From assembly GCA_015060685.1 (NCBI GenBank), contig SUXZ01000016.1:1-64000 (forward strand): a DNA stretch of 64,000 nucleotides, written 5' to 3'. The DNA comes from Mediterranea massiliensis. Lineage in GTDB: Bacteria > Bacteroidota > Bacteroidia > Bacteroidales > Bacteroidaceae. The translations under genes were made by a program, and so were the position numbers. Below, piece by piece: positions 53,524 to 63,395 of this stretch. Numbering within the stretch: the first letter of the stretch is position 1; each line of letters starts with the position of its first letter. Below the pieces are notes generated by a model. The model searched no databases and had not been told where the DNA came from. It saw only the letters and a list, made by a program, of their open reading frames with translations.

Positions 53524-55026
53524 TTAATTGATTGGATTTAACGAATTAACGGTTTTTAAAACCTCTTCGTTAAATTCTATACGAGCCGAAGTACGCAATT
53601 TCGCCATCAAAACACGATGTTTTCCTTTCAAATAGTCTCTTAACACACTATCTTTCACCAAATTAAATCCGTCCGGCTTTTTCAGGCGTTTCCCAAGCAC
53701 GTCCACATAAGGAAACAACGGATTTGCATCGGCTTCATCGCACTTATACACCAACTCATCCACAAAGGGATTGTCGCCCCGTGCAAAGAGTTGTTGGGTG
53801 GACAAGACACGCACTTCATCTTTATTGATAACCATTTTCAATGCATCCTGCCACTCTTCGTAAGGTAGTTTCTTCAACCATTTCCGAACGCTTTTCAGCA
53901 ACTTTTTATCAGCCGATTGCAATACAATACCCTTAAATCGTTTTTCCTTCCAAACATATTGCTTCTGATGCTCCTGGAAGTAGCGGTTCAATTCGTCGTC
54001 GGTTGGCATCGGAGTAGCCAATGTTTGCTGATAAATGCTTACCAACAGGCTATCTGATTTTTGCTGAAGGTTGAAACGATAATCAGGCGACTGGTGCAAG
54101 CGATTAAAGTAGTTATCCATAACCGCCCAACGCACGAATGTTTCCCATTGACGCTGAATTGTCATGGGAGATTGAGCGGCAAAACGGGAAAAGTGGGTCA
54201 TTCCGTAAGATGTATCGCCAATTCGGAAGAGCACTTTGTCGGTGTTCTTTTTACTGAACAGTTCTTTCTTCGCTATTTCATCGCAAGCAAAACCAAGTTC
54301 GCTCTTTATCTCCTCCACCCTAATCGCTAACAAGCTATCCAGTTTCTGTTGGCTTATCTTTTGCTCTCGAATATTTCTCCGATGCAACTTGACCATGCAA
54401 ATGCCTTGCGGCTCGAAAAAGGGAGAAGAATAGTCGCCTTCATTCAATGAATCCAAGACGGCCAAAACCTCTTTCGAGAGTTGTGTCTTATCTACAAGCA
54501 ACGGCTCTTTATAGAAAGAATGCTTTTCGACGATTTCTTGAAAGGAGGCACCATGTTGTAGCCGGGCATGAAGCGAATCCATCAATGCGACGGCTTGCTT
54601 TTGTTGAAACGATGAGTGGTGTTGCGGCAGTTTTATCAAAAGCAGGGATAGATTCATCTGCGGCCCTGACATCTCTTTTGCTTGTTGGAGAGAAGTTGAT
54701 GAGCAAACGGCCGATTTATCACAATCGTCTTGATAAGTTTTCATTGCTTGCCGATAAGCGGGTAAAGTATCCAATTGAAGTGTTTTCGCCTCCGATGAAA
54801 GCAAAAGGAAATCGGTGAATTGATTCAAGAAATCTTCGGAAAAGCGCTTATCGTTTTTTGCACAATTCTCCTGCAAATAGCGATACTCATCAAGCGTGAC
54901 TACCCGATTATTTATACGCATCAGCCATTCATCGGAAGGTTCTTGCGCCTTCACAACAAAAGACGACAAAAGGAGTATAGTTAGAAACCATACTCCCCGT
55001 GCCTTATAACTGATATGTTTATTCAA
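53524..55026 (-). CDS. Periplasmic peptidyl-prolyl isomerase family protein
   Basis: Exported protein of 500 aa. The start is placed at a TTG (55026) one base after the guaB stop, since this gives a good Sec signal (KARGVWFLTILLLSSFVVKAQ); the longer frame runs back into guaB without a signal. Weakly conserved SurA-like helices are followed by one parvulin-like domain (about 125-225; MNLSLLLIKLPQHHSSFQQKQ, FQEIVEKHSF) and a long C-terminal region. An unusual start codon and tight spacing suggest translational coupling to guaB. Confidence 0.8.
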   Translation of the reverse strand: MNKHISYKARGVWFLTILLLSSFVVKAQEPSDEWLMRINNRVVTLDEYRYLQENCAKNDKRFSEDFLNQFTDFLLLSSEAKTLQLDTLPAYRQAMKTYQDDCDKSAVCSSTSLQQAKEMSGPQMNLSLLLIKLPQHHSSFQQKQAVALMDSLHARLQHGASFQEIVEKHSFYKEPLLVDKTQLSKEVLAVLDSLNEGDYSSPFFEPQGICMVKLHRRNIREQKISQQKLDSLLAIRVEEIKSELGFACDEIAKKELFSKKNTDKVLFRIGDTSYGMTHFSRFAAQSPMTIQRQWETFVRWAVMDNYFNRLHQSPDYRFNLQQKSDSLLVSIYQQTLATPMPTDDELNRYFQEHQKQYVWKEKRFKGIVLQSADKKLLKSVRKWLKKLPYEEWQDALKMVINKDEVRVLSTQQLFARGDNPFVDELVYKCDEADANPLFPYVDVLGKRLKKPDGFNLVKDSVLRDYLKGKHRVLMAKLRTSARIEFNEEVLKTVNSLNPIN

Positions 55027-55027
55027 C

Positions 55028-56506
<1,479 letters not shown>

Positions 56507-56520
56507 TTATGCTTTTTAAA

Positions 56521-56578
56521 TTTATTGCGTGCAAATATACGGTTTTCTTTTGATTTAAGTATACTTACACGCAATAAA
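56521..56578. repeat. 20-bp inverted repeat spanning the guaB promoter
   Basis: Arms 56521-56540 and 56559-56578 pair with 18 of 20 matches (TTTATTGCGTG/CACGCAATAAA perfect) around an 18-nt loop. The TATATTTG box of guaB is in one arm. It may be a recQ terminator, an operator, or both. Confidence 0.75.
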
Positions 56579-56597
56579 AAAGTTTTTATCTCTATTA

Positions 56598-58781
56598 TTA
56601 GTTAGCCATTTCGGATATGAACTTTATTCTCACCAAGCGAACTTCGTCTTCGGTGTAATCATCACCAAGTTCGTCGAGGGCTTCATCAATATCGTCGGTA
56701 GTCGATTCTTTGAAGTAATCATAAATGTCCAGCATATGGTCTTCGTCCATAATCTCTTCAAGGAAATAGTCGATATTCAATTTGGTACCCGAATAGACAA
56801 TGGCTTCAATTTCGTCCAGAAGTTCGTCGAACTCAATGCCTTTCGAATTGGCAATATCATCCAAAGCAACTTTTCTATCGATAGACTGGATGATGGCCAC
56901 CTTCATCTTCGATTTGTTGGCTACGGTACGTACGCGCAAATCTTCGGGACGTTCGATTTCGTTCTCTTCGCAATGGCGTTTGATGAGTTTGCAGAATTCC
57001 TCACCATATCGTTTTGCTTTTCCGGCACCGACACCTGGAATGTTTTGCAACTCTTCGAGCGTTACCGGATAGATGGTTGCCATGGCTTCGAGCGACGGGT
57101 CTTGGAAGATTACATAAGGAGGTACTTCCAATTGTTTGGAAAGTTTCTTCCGCAAGTCTTTCAGCATGGAATACAACGCCGGATCTACCGCACACGAGCC
57201 GCCTCCACGCATAGGAGTTTCTTCTTCTACCTCTTCAAAATCGTTATCTTCGGTAATCTTGAAGGAAGTGGGCGATTTAAGGAATTTCTTACCATCGGCG
57301 GTCACCTTCAGCAAGCCATAGTTTTCTACCTCCTTGCTTAAGTATCCTGCAATAAGCGCCTGGCGGATAACGGCATTCCAAGTTTTATCCTCTTCTCCCA
57401 TGCCCGAGCCGAAGACTTCCAATTCTTCGTGCAGGTGGGCTTGAACCTCAGATGTTTCTCTTCCTTGAATTATATCTATTATATAGTCTGCTTTGAAATT
57501 TTCTTTTACCGCCATAATCGTTTCGATGACGGTACACAATAATTCTTGAGCTTCCACTTGTTTCTTAGGGTTTAAACAATTGTCACAATTACCACAATTA
57601 TCCTGCAAAAACTCTTCGCCAAAATAGTGTAACAATGTTTTTCTACGGCATACGGATGATTCGGCATAGGCGGCTGTTTCGAGCAATAGTTGCTTTCCGA
57701 TTTCTTGTTCGGCTACAGGCTTACCTTGCATGAATTTCTCCAGTTTCTGCAAATCCTTGTTGGTATAAAAGGTAATACATTTGCCTTCGCCTCCATCGCG
57801 TCCGGCACGTCCGGTTTCTTGATAATATCCTTCCAAACTTTTTGGAATGTCGTAGTGGATTACGTATCTCACGTCCGGCTTATCGATACCCATACCGAAT
57901 GCGATGGTAGCAACAATCACATCAACACGTTCCATGAGGAAGTCGTCTTGATTTTGTGTGCGTGTTGCAGAATCCATGCCGGCATGGTATGCACGGGCAT
58001 TGATACCGTTTGCTTGCAATATTTCAGCAAGTTCTTCCACTTTTTTCCGACTCAAGCAATAGATAATTCCTGATTTCTCGGAACTATTCTTAATAAACTT
58101 GATGATGTCCTTATCAATATTGTTTGTTTTGGGTCGTACTTCGTAATAAAGGTTCGAGCGATTGAACGACGATTTGAAGACTTGGGCATTGGTCATTCCC
58201 AAGTTCTTCTGGATGTCGTGCTGCACTTTTGGAGTGGCAGTAGCCGTCAGTGCAATCAAGGGTGCATTACCTATTTCATTGATAATAGGTCGGATGCGGC
58301 GATATTCCGGACGGAAGTCGTGTCCCCACTCCGAGATACAGTGTGCCTCGTCAACAGCATAGAACGAAATCTTCACCGTCTTCAGGAACTCTACATTCTC
58401 TTCTTTGGTCAGCGACTCGGGGGCTACGTAAAGCAGCTTTGTCTTTCCGGCAATGATATCTGCCTTTACTTGATCGATAGCGGTTTTATTCAACGACGAA
58501 TTGATGAAATGTGCAATGCCATCTTCTTCGCTGAAGTTGCGCATGGCATCCACCTGGTTTTTCATCAATGCAATCAACGGCGAAATAACGATGGCTGTTC
58601 CGTCCATCATTAATGAGGGTAACTGATAGCACAATGATTTACCTCCCCCGGTAGGCATCAGCACAAAGGTGTCGTTGCCTGCTAAGAGATTTTCAATTAT
58701 CACCTCTTGGTTTCCTTTAAAGGTGTCAAATCCAAAGTGTTTCTTTAGTTCATCAGTTAGGTTAAATTTCTTTTTCGCCAT
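56598..58781 (-). CDS. recQ: ATP-dependent DNA helicase RecQ
   Basis: 3'-5' DNA helicase of 727 aa for recombination and fork repair. The helicase core has motif I (MPTGGGKSLCYQLP), motif II (DEAHCISEWGHDFRPEYR) and motif VI (QETGRAGRDG). The RecQ zinc site (CRRKTLLHYFGE, CGNCDNC), winged helix and an HRDC domain (about 525-600) follow. A C-terminal acidic extension of about 120 residues goes beyond E. coli RecQ (610 aa), as I recall for other Bacteroidetes. A promoter match lies upstream. Confidence 0.97.
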   Translation of the reverse strand: MAKKKFNLTDELKKHFGFDTFKGNQEVIIENLLAGNDTFVLMPTGGGKSLCYQLPSLMMDGTAIVISPLIALMKNQVDAMRNFSEEDGIAHFINSSLNKTAIDQVKADIIAGKTKLLYVAPESLTKEENVEFLKTVKISFYAVDEAHCISEWGHDFRPEYRRIRPIINEIGNAPLIALTATATPKVQHDIQKNLGMTNAQVFKSSFNRSNLYYEVRPKTNNIDKDIIKFIKNSSEKSGIIYCLSRKKVEELAEILQANGINARAYHAGMDSATRTQNQDDFLMERVDVIVATIAFGMGIDKPDVRYVIHYDIPKSLEGYYQETGRAGRDGGEGKCITFYTNKDLQKLEKFMQGKPVAEQEIGKQLLLETAAYAESSVCRRKTLLHYFGEEFLQDNCGNCDNCLNPKKQVEAQELLCTVIETIMAVKENFKADYIIDIIQGRETSEVQAHLHEELEVFGSGMGEEDKTWNAVIRQALIAGYLSKEVENYGLLKVTADGKKFLKSPTSFKITEDNDFEEVEEETPMRGGGSCAVDPALYSMLKDLRKKLSKQLEVPPYVIFQDPSLEAMATIYPVTLEELQNIPGVGAGKAKRYGEEFCKLIKRHCEENEIERPEDLRVRTVANKSKMKVAIIQSIDRKVALDDIANSKGIEFDELLDEIEAIVYSGTKLNIDYFLEEIMDEDHMLDIYDYFKESTTDDIDEALDELGDDYTEDEVRLVRIKFISEMAN

Positions 58782-58835
58782 GATTACGAGGTTATTGAAT
58801 GTATATTGTTGCCTATTTCTTCAAAAGAGCATTAA

Positions 58836-58865
58836 CAAAGTTATAAACAAGTTCTTAAATAACAA
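58836..58865 (-). promoter_or_regulatory. Promoter of recQ
   Basis: Minus strand TTG (58865-58863), 19-nt spacer, perfect TAACTTTG (58843-58836), 55 bp before the start codon. Confidence 0.65.
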
Positions 58866-58933
58866 GCATAAAAACGGAAATATTTTCCATTAAAATTCAA
58901 AAAATATTTCCACAAAAATACATTTGCCTGATT

Positions 58934-60172
58934 TTAAGCATTTTGCAATTTTGCTATATTTGCCTTATCCAACTTCTCTTGGGCGTATTTCAGCGTTACG
59001 ACAAATTCTGTCTGCTTGCTTGATGGTATTTCGAACATTGCATCCATCATGATAGTCTCCACAATCGAGCGCAATCCGCGGGCACCAAGTTTGAACTCTA
59101 CAGCTTTGTCTACGATATACTCCAAGACTTCATCTTCGAACGAAAGTTTCACGCCATCCATCTCCAGCAGTTTGATGTATTGCTTGACGATGGAGTTTTT
59201 AGGCTCGGTCAAAATCGAGCGAAGTGCTGTCCGGTCAAGAGGATTCAGATAGGTAAGCACAGGCATACGACCAATGATTTCGGGAATCAAGCCAAACGCC
59301 TTCAAATCTTGCGGTGCGATGTATTGCATCATGTTATTCTTGTCGATAACCGATGTGTTTCGTGCCGCACTATATCCCACAACGTGTGTATTCAACCGTT
59401 GTGCTATCTTCTTTTCGATGCCGTCGAAAGCACCTCCACATATAAATAATATGTTTTTGGTGTTTACCGGAATCATCTTCTGGTCGGGATGTTTTCGTCC
59501 TCCCTGTGGCGGTACGTTGACAACCGAACCTTCGAGCAACTTCAGCAATCCTTGTTGCACGCCCTCGCCACTTACGTCGCGGGTAATGGAAGGATTGTCT
59601 CCCTTGCGTGCAATCTTATCTATTTCATCAATAAAGACGATACCTTTTTCGGCTTCGGCTACATTGTAATCGGCCACCTGTAGCAATCGTGTCAAGATGC
59701 TTTCAATATCTTCGCCCACATATCCGGCTTCGGTCAGCACCGTTGCATCGACGATGGTGAACGGCACCTTCAGCAACTTGGCTATGGTTCTTGCCAAGAG
59801 AGTCTTACCGGTACCTGTACTGCCCACCATGATGATGTTCGACTTTTCAATCTCCACCTCATCGGCACTATCTTTTTGCGAGAGGCGCTTATAGTGGTTG
59901 TACACCGACACGGCCAGGAATCGCTTGGCATCGTCCTGACCTATTACATATTGATCGAGGAAGGCTTTTATCTCTGTCGGCTTTGGAAGCTCTTCCAGGT
60001 TGAGCTCAGCTGCTTGTGCCTTACGGTGTGCCGAAAGTGCCTCTTGCAATATATCGTTGGCCTGCTTTACGCAACTATCGCAGATATAACCATCCAAGCC
60101 AGTTATCAGCAACTTGACTTCATCTTCTGGTCGTCCGCAAAAGCTACATCTGTTTTTCTTATGTCCTGCCAT
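58934..60172 (-). CDS. clpX: ATP-dependent Clp protease ATP-binding subunit ClpX
   Basis: AAA+ unfoldase of 412 aa that feeds substrates to ClpP. The N-terminal zinc domain (CSFCGRP and CDSC) is followed by the AAA+ module with Walker A GSTGTGKT, Walker B in GIVFIDEIDKIA, and the GYVGEDIE pore loop; the IGF loop for docking ClpP appears in the region around ICGGAFDGIEK. It lies 9 bp after clpP, so protease and unfoldase are co-expressed. Confidence 0.98.
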   Translation of the reverse strand: MAGHKKNRCSFCGRPEDEVKLLITGLDGYICDSCVKQANDILQEALSAHRKAQAAELNLEELPKPTEIKAFLDQYVIGQDDAKRFLAVSVYNHYKRLSQKDSADEVEIEKSNIIMVGSTGTGKTLLARTIAKLLKVPFTIVDATVLTEAGYVGEDIESILTRLLQVADYNVAEAEKGIVFIDEIDKIARKGDNPSITRDVSGEGVQQGLLKLLEGSVVNVPPQGGRKHPDQKMIPVNTKNILFICGGAFDGIEKKIAQRLNTHVVGYSAARNTSVIDKNNMMQYIAPQDLKAFGLIPEIIGRMPVLTYLNPLDRTALRSILTEPKNSIVKQYIKLLEMDGVKLSFEDEVLEYIVDKAVEFKLGARGLRSIVETIMMDAMFEIPSSKQTEFVVTLKYAQEKLDKANIAKLQNA

Positions 60173-60181
60173 TCCTTATTA

Positions 60182-60844
60182 TTATTTCTTAATCATCACT
60201 TCGTCCACCATACCATACTCCTTGGCCTCTTGCGCCGTCATCCAGTAGTCGCGATCAGAGTCGGCCCACACCTTATCGAATGGGGTATGCGAGTGATCGG
60301 CAATGATGGTATAGAGTTCTTTCTTCAGTTTCTGAATTTCGCGGGCAGTGATTTCAATGTCCGAGGCCTGTCCTTGTGCGCCACCCATAGGTTGGTGAAT
60401 CATGACGCGCGAGTGCTTGAGCGCCGAGCGCTTGCCTTCGGTACCAGCCACCAACAACACAGCAGCCATCGAAGCCGCCATGCCGGTACAGATGGTTTGT
60501 ACATCGCTGGAAATGAACTGCATGGTGTCGTAAATGCCCAATCCGGCATATACCGAGCCACCGGGCGAGTTGATATAGATAGAGATGTCTTTACCGGGAT
60601 CTACCGAGTCGAGGTAAAGCAATTGAGCTTGCAAGGTATTGGCTGTATAGTCGTCGATTTGTGTTCCCAAGAAGATGATGCGATCCATCATCAGGCGTGA
60701 GAATACATCGAGTTGAGTGACGTTTAATTGACGTTCTTCCAAGATATAGGGGTTCAAATAACCATTCTGTGATTTAATCACATCGTCGAGCACCAAACTA
60801 TTTATACCGAGGTGCTTTGTGGCGTATTTTTTGAAGTCGTTCAT
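60182..60844 (-). CDS. clpP: ATP-dependent Clp protease proteolytic subunit
   Basis: Serine peptidase of 220 aa forming the proteolytic barrel. The catalytic Ser is in CTGMAASMAAVLL and the His in SRVMIHQPMGGAQG; INSPGGSVYAGLGIYDTMQ is the family signature. The Ser motif reads GMAASMAA where most bacteria have GQAASMGA, so Gln and Gly are replaced; Bacteroides ClpP shares this as far as I recall. A TATCTTTG box (60891-60884) lies 40 bp upstream. Confidence 0.97.
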   Translation of the reverse strand: MNDFKKYATKHLGINSLVLDDVIKSQNGYLNPYILEERQLNVTQLDVFSRLMMDRIIFLGTQIDDYTANTLQAQLLYLDSVDPGKDISIYINSPGGSVYAGLGIYDTMQFISSDVQTICTGMAASMAAVLLVAGTEGKRSALKHSRVMIHQPMGGAQGQASDIEITAREIQKLKKELYTIIADHSHTPFDKVWADSDRDYWMTAQEAKEYGMVDEVMIKK

Positions 60845-60931
60845 AATTGTTTCTTTTTTTTACGTTTTATTTCAATGCAAATGCAAAGATATAATTTTTC
60901 TCTATATATCTTGCTATTTTTTACACTACCT

Positions 60932-60960
60932 GAAAAATATTTTTTCTGTTAAGGGAAAAT
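60932..60960 (+). repeat. Dispersed 34-nt repeat, partial copy
   Basis: The 3' part (TTTTCTGTTAAGGGAAAAT) equals that of the copies at 25620 and 47121; the 5' unit is truncated. It lies between clpP and tig. Confidence 0.7.
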
Positions 60961-60990
60961 TTTTCCCGCAAGTAGGCAGTGCTAAATACA

Positions 60991-61024
60991 AAAAGCAGCA
61001 AATCGTATCGACCCGCTGCTTTTT
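60991..61024 (-). terminator. Terminator of tig
   Basis: AAAAGCAGC and GCTGCTTTT pair perfectly around 15 nt, 21 bp after the tig stop. Confidence 0.85.
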
Positions 61025-61044
61025 GTTGAATATTTTAATGTTGC

Positions 61045-62403
61045 TTATTTCTCGAACAGTTTATTGAAGTCGGCTGCCGAAACGCTCTTTTCTACCAACT
61101 TAACTTGTTGCTTCAAAGCGGCTGAAAGCTTGGTTTCGATTACTCGGTTCACCAATCCTTCTACGCTTTCTTTCTTCTTCAACATCTCTTTCGAGTAGTT
61201 TTCAAGTAAATCATCGGGCACGTTCATCATACCGTATTGAGCAAATTGTGCGCGAGTAGCTTCCTTAGCCATGTTTGCTACATCTTCTTGCTCAACCTTG
61301 ATGTCGTTAGCCTTAACGAGTTGTTCCTTGATGAGGTGCCATTGCAACTCTTCGATGCTCTTTTCGTAGTTCTCTTCCACGAACTTTTCGTCCTTGTCAG
61401 GGTTGTTCAGGCGCATGATGCGCTTGAGCAATGCATCGGGGAATTCGAGCTTGCCAATCTTCTTTTCCATCATGGCGCGGAAGTCGATGAGGAATCTGTA
61501 GTCGCTATCGGCAACAAATTGCTTGGCGATGCTTTCCTTTACGCGTGCAACGAATTCTTCTTCGCTCTTCACTACGTCCTTACCGAATACTTGGTCGAAG
61601 ATTTCTTGGTTCAATTCGCCTTCTACGAAACGGGTAATCTCTTCTATTTGGAAGCTAAAGTCGCCCTTAGTATTTTCTACGGCATCCTTTTCAATCTTCA
61701 ACAATGAAGCCAACTCGGCAGCATTGCCTTCCCATGCGTTGTAGGGATTGAATACGAGTACATCGTTTACCTTAGCACCGTTGAAGATAGCCTTTTGGTC
61801 GGCGTTCTTCATATATTCGGGCATCATTACGGCACCTTCTACTTGAATTCCACCCTCCTTTGTATTGCCTTCGGCATCGAGTTCAGCCAAAAGGCCTTTC
61901 AGCATGTCGTTGCCTTGGAAACTATCTACCTTTTGATATTGTCCGGCGCGTTGCTTGTATTGGCTGACTTGTGCGTTCACCATTTCGTCGGTCACATCAA
62001 TGTTGTAGTATTCTACCTTGTCCTTAGCAGTTACTTTAGCTTCGAATTCAGGAGCCAAAGCGATGTCGAACAAGAATTCGAACTCTTCCATGGTATCGAA
62101 GTCGATAGTAGGTTGCTTGTCTTCGTTCGGCAATGGTTCGCCAAGGATGTTCACGTTATTTTCTTGGATATACTTATATACAGTTTCAGAGAGAAGCTTG
62201 TTTACCTCTTCGGCAGTAGCCGATTTGCCATACATCTTCTTTACCAGGCTCATGGGTACCATACCCTTGCGGAAACCAGGCATTTGTGCGTTTTGGCGGA
62301 AATTCTTCAACGCCTTATCTACTTTTTCTTGATAATCAGCTTTTTCCAGCTTCACGGTAAGCAATGCGCTTACTTTGTCAATGTTTTGTAATGAAACGTT
62401 CAT
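61045..62403 (-). CDS. tig: Trigger factor
   Basis: Ribosome-bound chaperone of 452 aa for nascent chains. The N-terminal ribosome-binding domain has the signature FRQNAQMPGFRKGMVPMSLVKKMYG, close to the GFRxGxxP motif, and a long helical C-terminal chaperone domain ends the protein. The central FKBP-type isomerase domain is poorly conserved. A perfect promoter lies upstream. It precedes clpP-clpX as in many bacteria, but has its own terminator. Confidence 0.95.
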   Translation of the reverse strand: MNVSLQNIDKVSALLTVKLEKADYQEKVDKALKNFRQNAQMPGFRKGMVPMSLVKKMYGKSATAEEVNKLLSETVYKYIQENNVNILGEPLPNEDKQPTIDFDTMEEFEFLFDIALAPEFEAKVTAKDKVEYYNIDVTDEMVNAQVSQYKQRAGQYQKVDSFQGNDMLKGLLAELDAEGNTKEGGIQVEGAVMMPEYMKNADQKAIFNGAKVNDVLVFNPYNAWEGNAAELASLLKIEKDAVENTKGDFSFQIEEITRFVEGELNQEIFDQVFGKDVVKSEEEFVARVKESIAKQFVADSDYRFLIDFRAMMEKKIGKLEFPDALLKRIMRLNNPDKDEKFVEENYEKSIEELQWHLIKEQLVKANDIKVEQEDVANMAKEATRAQFAQYGMMNVPDDLLENYSKEMLKKKESVEGLVNRVIETKLSAALKQQVKLVEKSVSAADFNKLFEK

Positions 62404-62459
62404 TCTACTACAATTATTATTATTTGTTACTTTCTTTTTGCGTTTTCAATTTGAGGGTG

Positions 62460-62490
62460 CAAAATTAGTGTTAATCTTTCAATTAGCAAA
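62460..62490 (-). promoter_or_regulatory. Promoter of tig
   Basis: Minus strand TTTG (62490-62487), 19-nt spacer, TAATTTTG (62467-62460): a perfect match, 57 bp before the start codon. Confidence 0.8.
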
Positions 62491-62547
62491 GAAATTGCGC
62501 ACCTTTTCCACTACAAAAGATGAGCAATGAAAGAATGTGAACGATTT

Positions 62548-63306
62548 TTATTTCATAAAATCCTTTCGATGCAGCTTGAAATTGCTACCCAAGTATTTTT
62601 CGCGGACAACCTGATTCACGGACAACTCTTCGGGGGTACCTTGGAAAAGGATGCGTCCCTCGAACAACAGGTATGCACGGCTGGTGATGCTCAGCGTCTC
62701 CTGCACATTATGGTCGGTAATCAGAATGCCGATATTCTTCTTCTTCAAATCCCACACAATCTTCTGGATATCTTCCACGGCAATAGGGTCAACGCCGGCA
62801 AAAGGTTCGTCAAGCATGATAAACTTCGGATCGATGGCCAGGCAACGGGCAATCTCTGTACGACGACGCTCGCCACCCGACAACTGGTTACCCTTGTTCT
62901 TGCGCACCTTCTCCAAACGGAATTCGGCAATCAGGCTTTCCAACTTATCTTTTTGATACTCCAAAGGCTTATCTGTCATTTCGAGCACAGACATGATATT
63001 GTCCTCCACACTCATCTGACGGAAAACCGATGCCTCCTGAGCCAAGTAAGCAATGCCCGTCTGAGCACGCTTGTAAACCGGATAGTTCGTAATGTCAAGC
63101 CCATCCATGAAGATTTGTCCGCCATTAGGCGTCACCAAGCCTACTGTCATATAGAAAGAGGTAGTCTTGCCGGCACCGTTCGGCCCCAACAGACCTACAA
63201 TCTCGCCTTGCTTCACATCGAAAGAGACATTGTTCACCACCGTACGTTTACCATACTTTTTGACCAATCCTTCCGTCCGTAACACCATTTTGTTCTCTTC
63301 TTCCAT
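62548..63306 (-). CDS. lptB: Lipopolysaccharide export ABC transporter ATP-binding protein LptB
   Basis: Cytoplasmic ATPase of 252 aa that powers extraction of LPS by LptFG. Walker A GLLGPNGAGKTTSFYMTVG, the Q loop, signature LSGGERRRTEIARCLA and Walker B KFIMLDEPFAGVDP are present, and the PNGG...DGLDI segments are specific to LptB. Start at 63306 (MEEENKMVLRTEGL) by family length; 63288 (MVLRTEGL) is possible. It diverges from the MlaE-like gene. No lptF/lptG lies in this window. Confidence 0.95.
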   Translation of the reverse strand: MEEENKMVLRTEGLVKKYGKRTVVNNVSFDVKQGEIVGLLGPNGAGKTTSFYMTVGLVTPNGGQIFMDGLDITNYPVYKRAQTGIAYLAQEASVFRQMSVEDNIMSVLEMTDKPLEYQKDKLESLIAEFRLEKVRKNKGNQLSGGERRRTEIARCLAIDPKFIMLDEPFAGVDPIAVEDIQKIVWDLKKKNIGILITDHNVQETLSITSRAYLLFEGRILFQGTPEELSVNQVVREKYLGSNFKLHRKDFMK

Positions 63307-63366
63307 ACAAATATCCCTTGTTACACTAAATTTTGTGCAAATGTAACAAATTACCTCGAAAAGAAG

Positions 63367-63374
63367 TATATTTG
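63367..63374 (+). promoter_or_regulatory. -7 box of the MlaE-like gene
   Basis: Perfect TATATTTG 22 bp before the ATG; no clear -33 element. The lptB gene has TACATTTG on the other strand (63345-63338). Confidence 0.45.
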
Positions 63375-63395
63375 CCGACAAATTAGTTTGAATAT

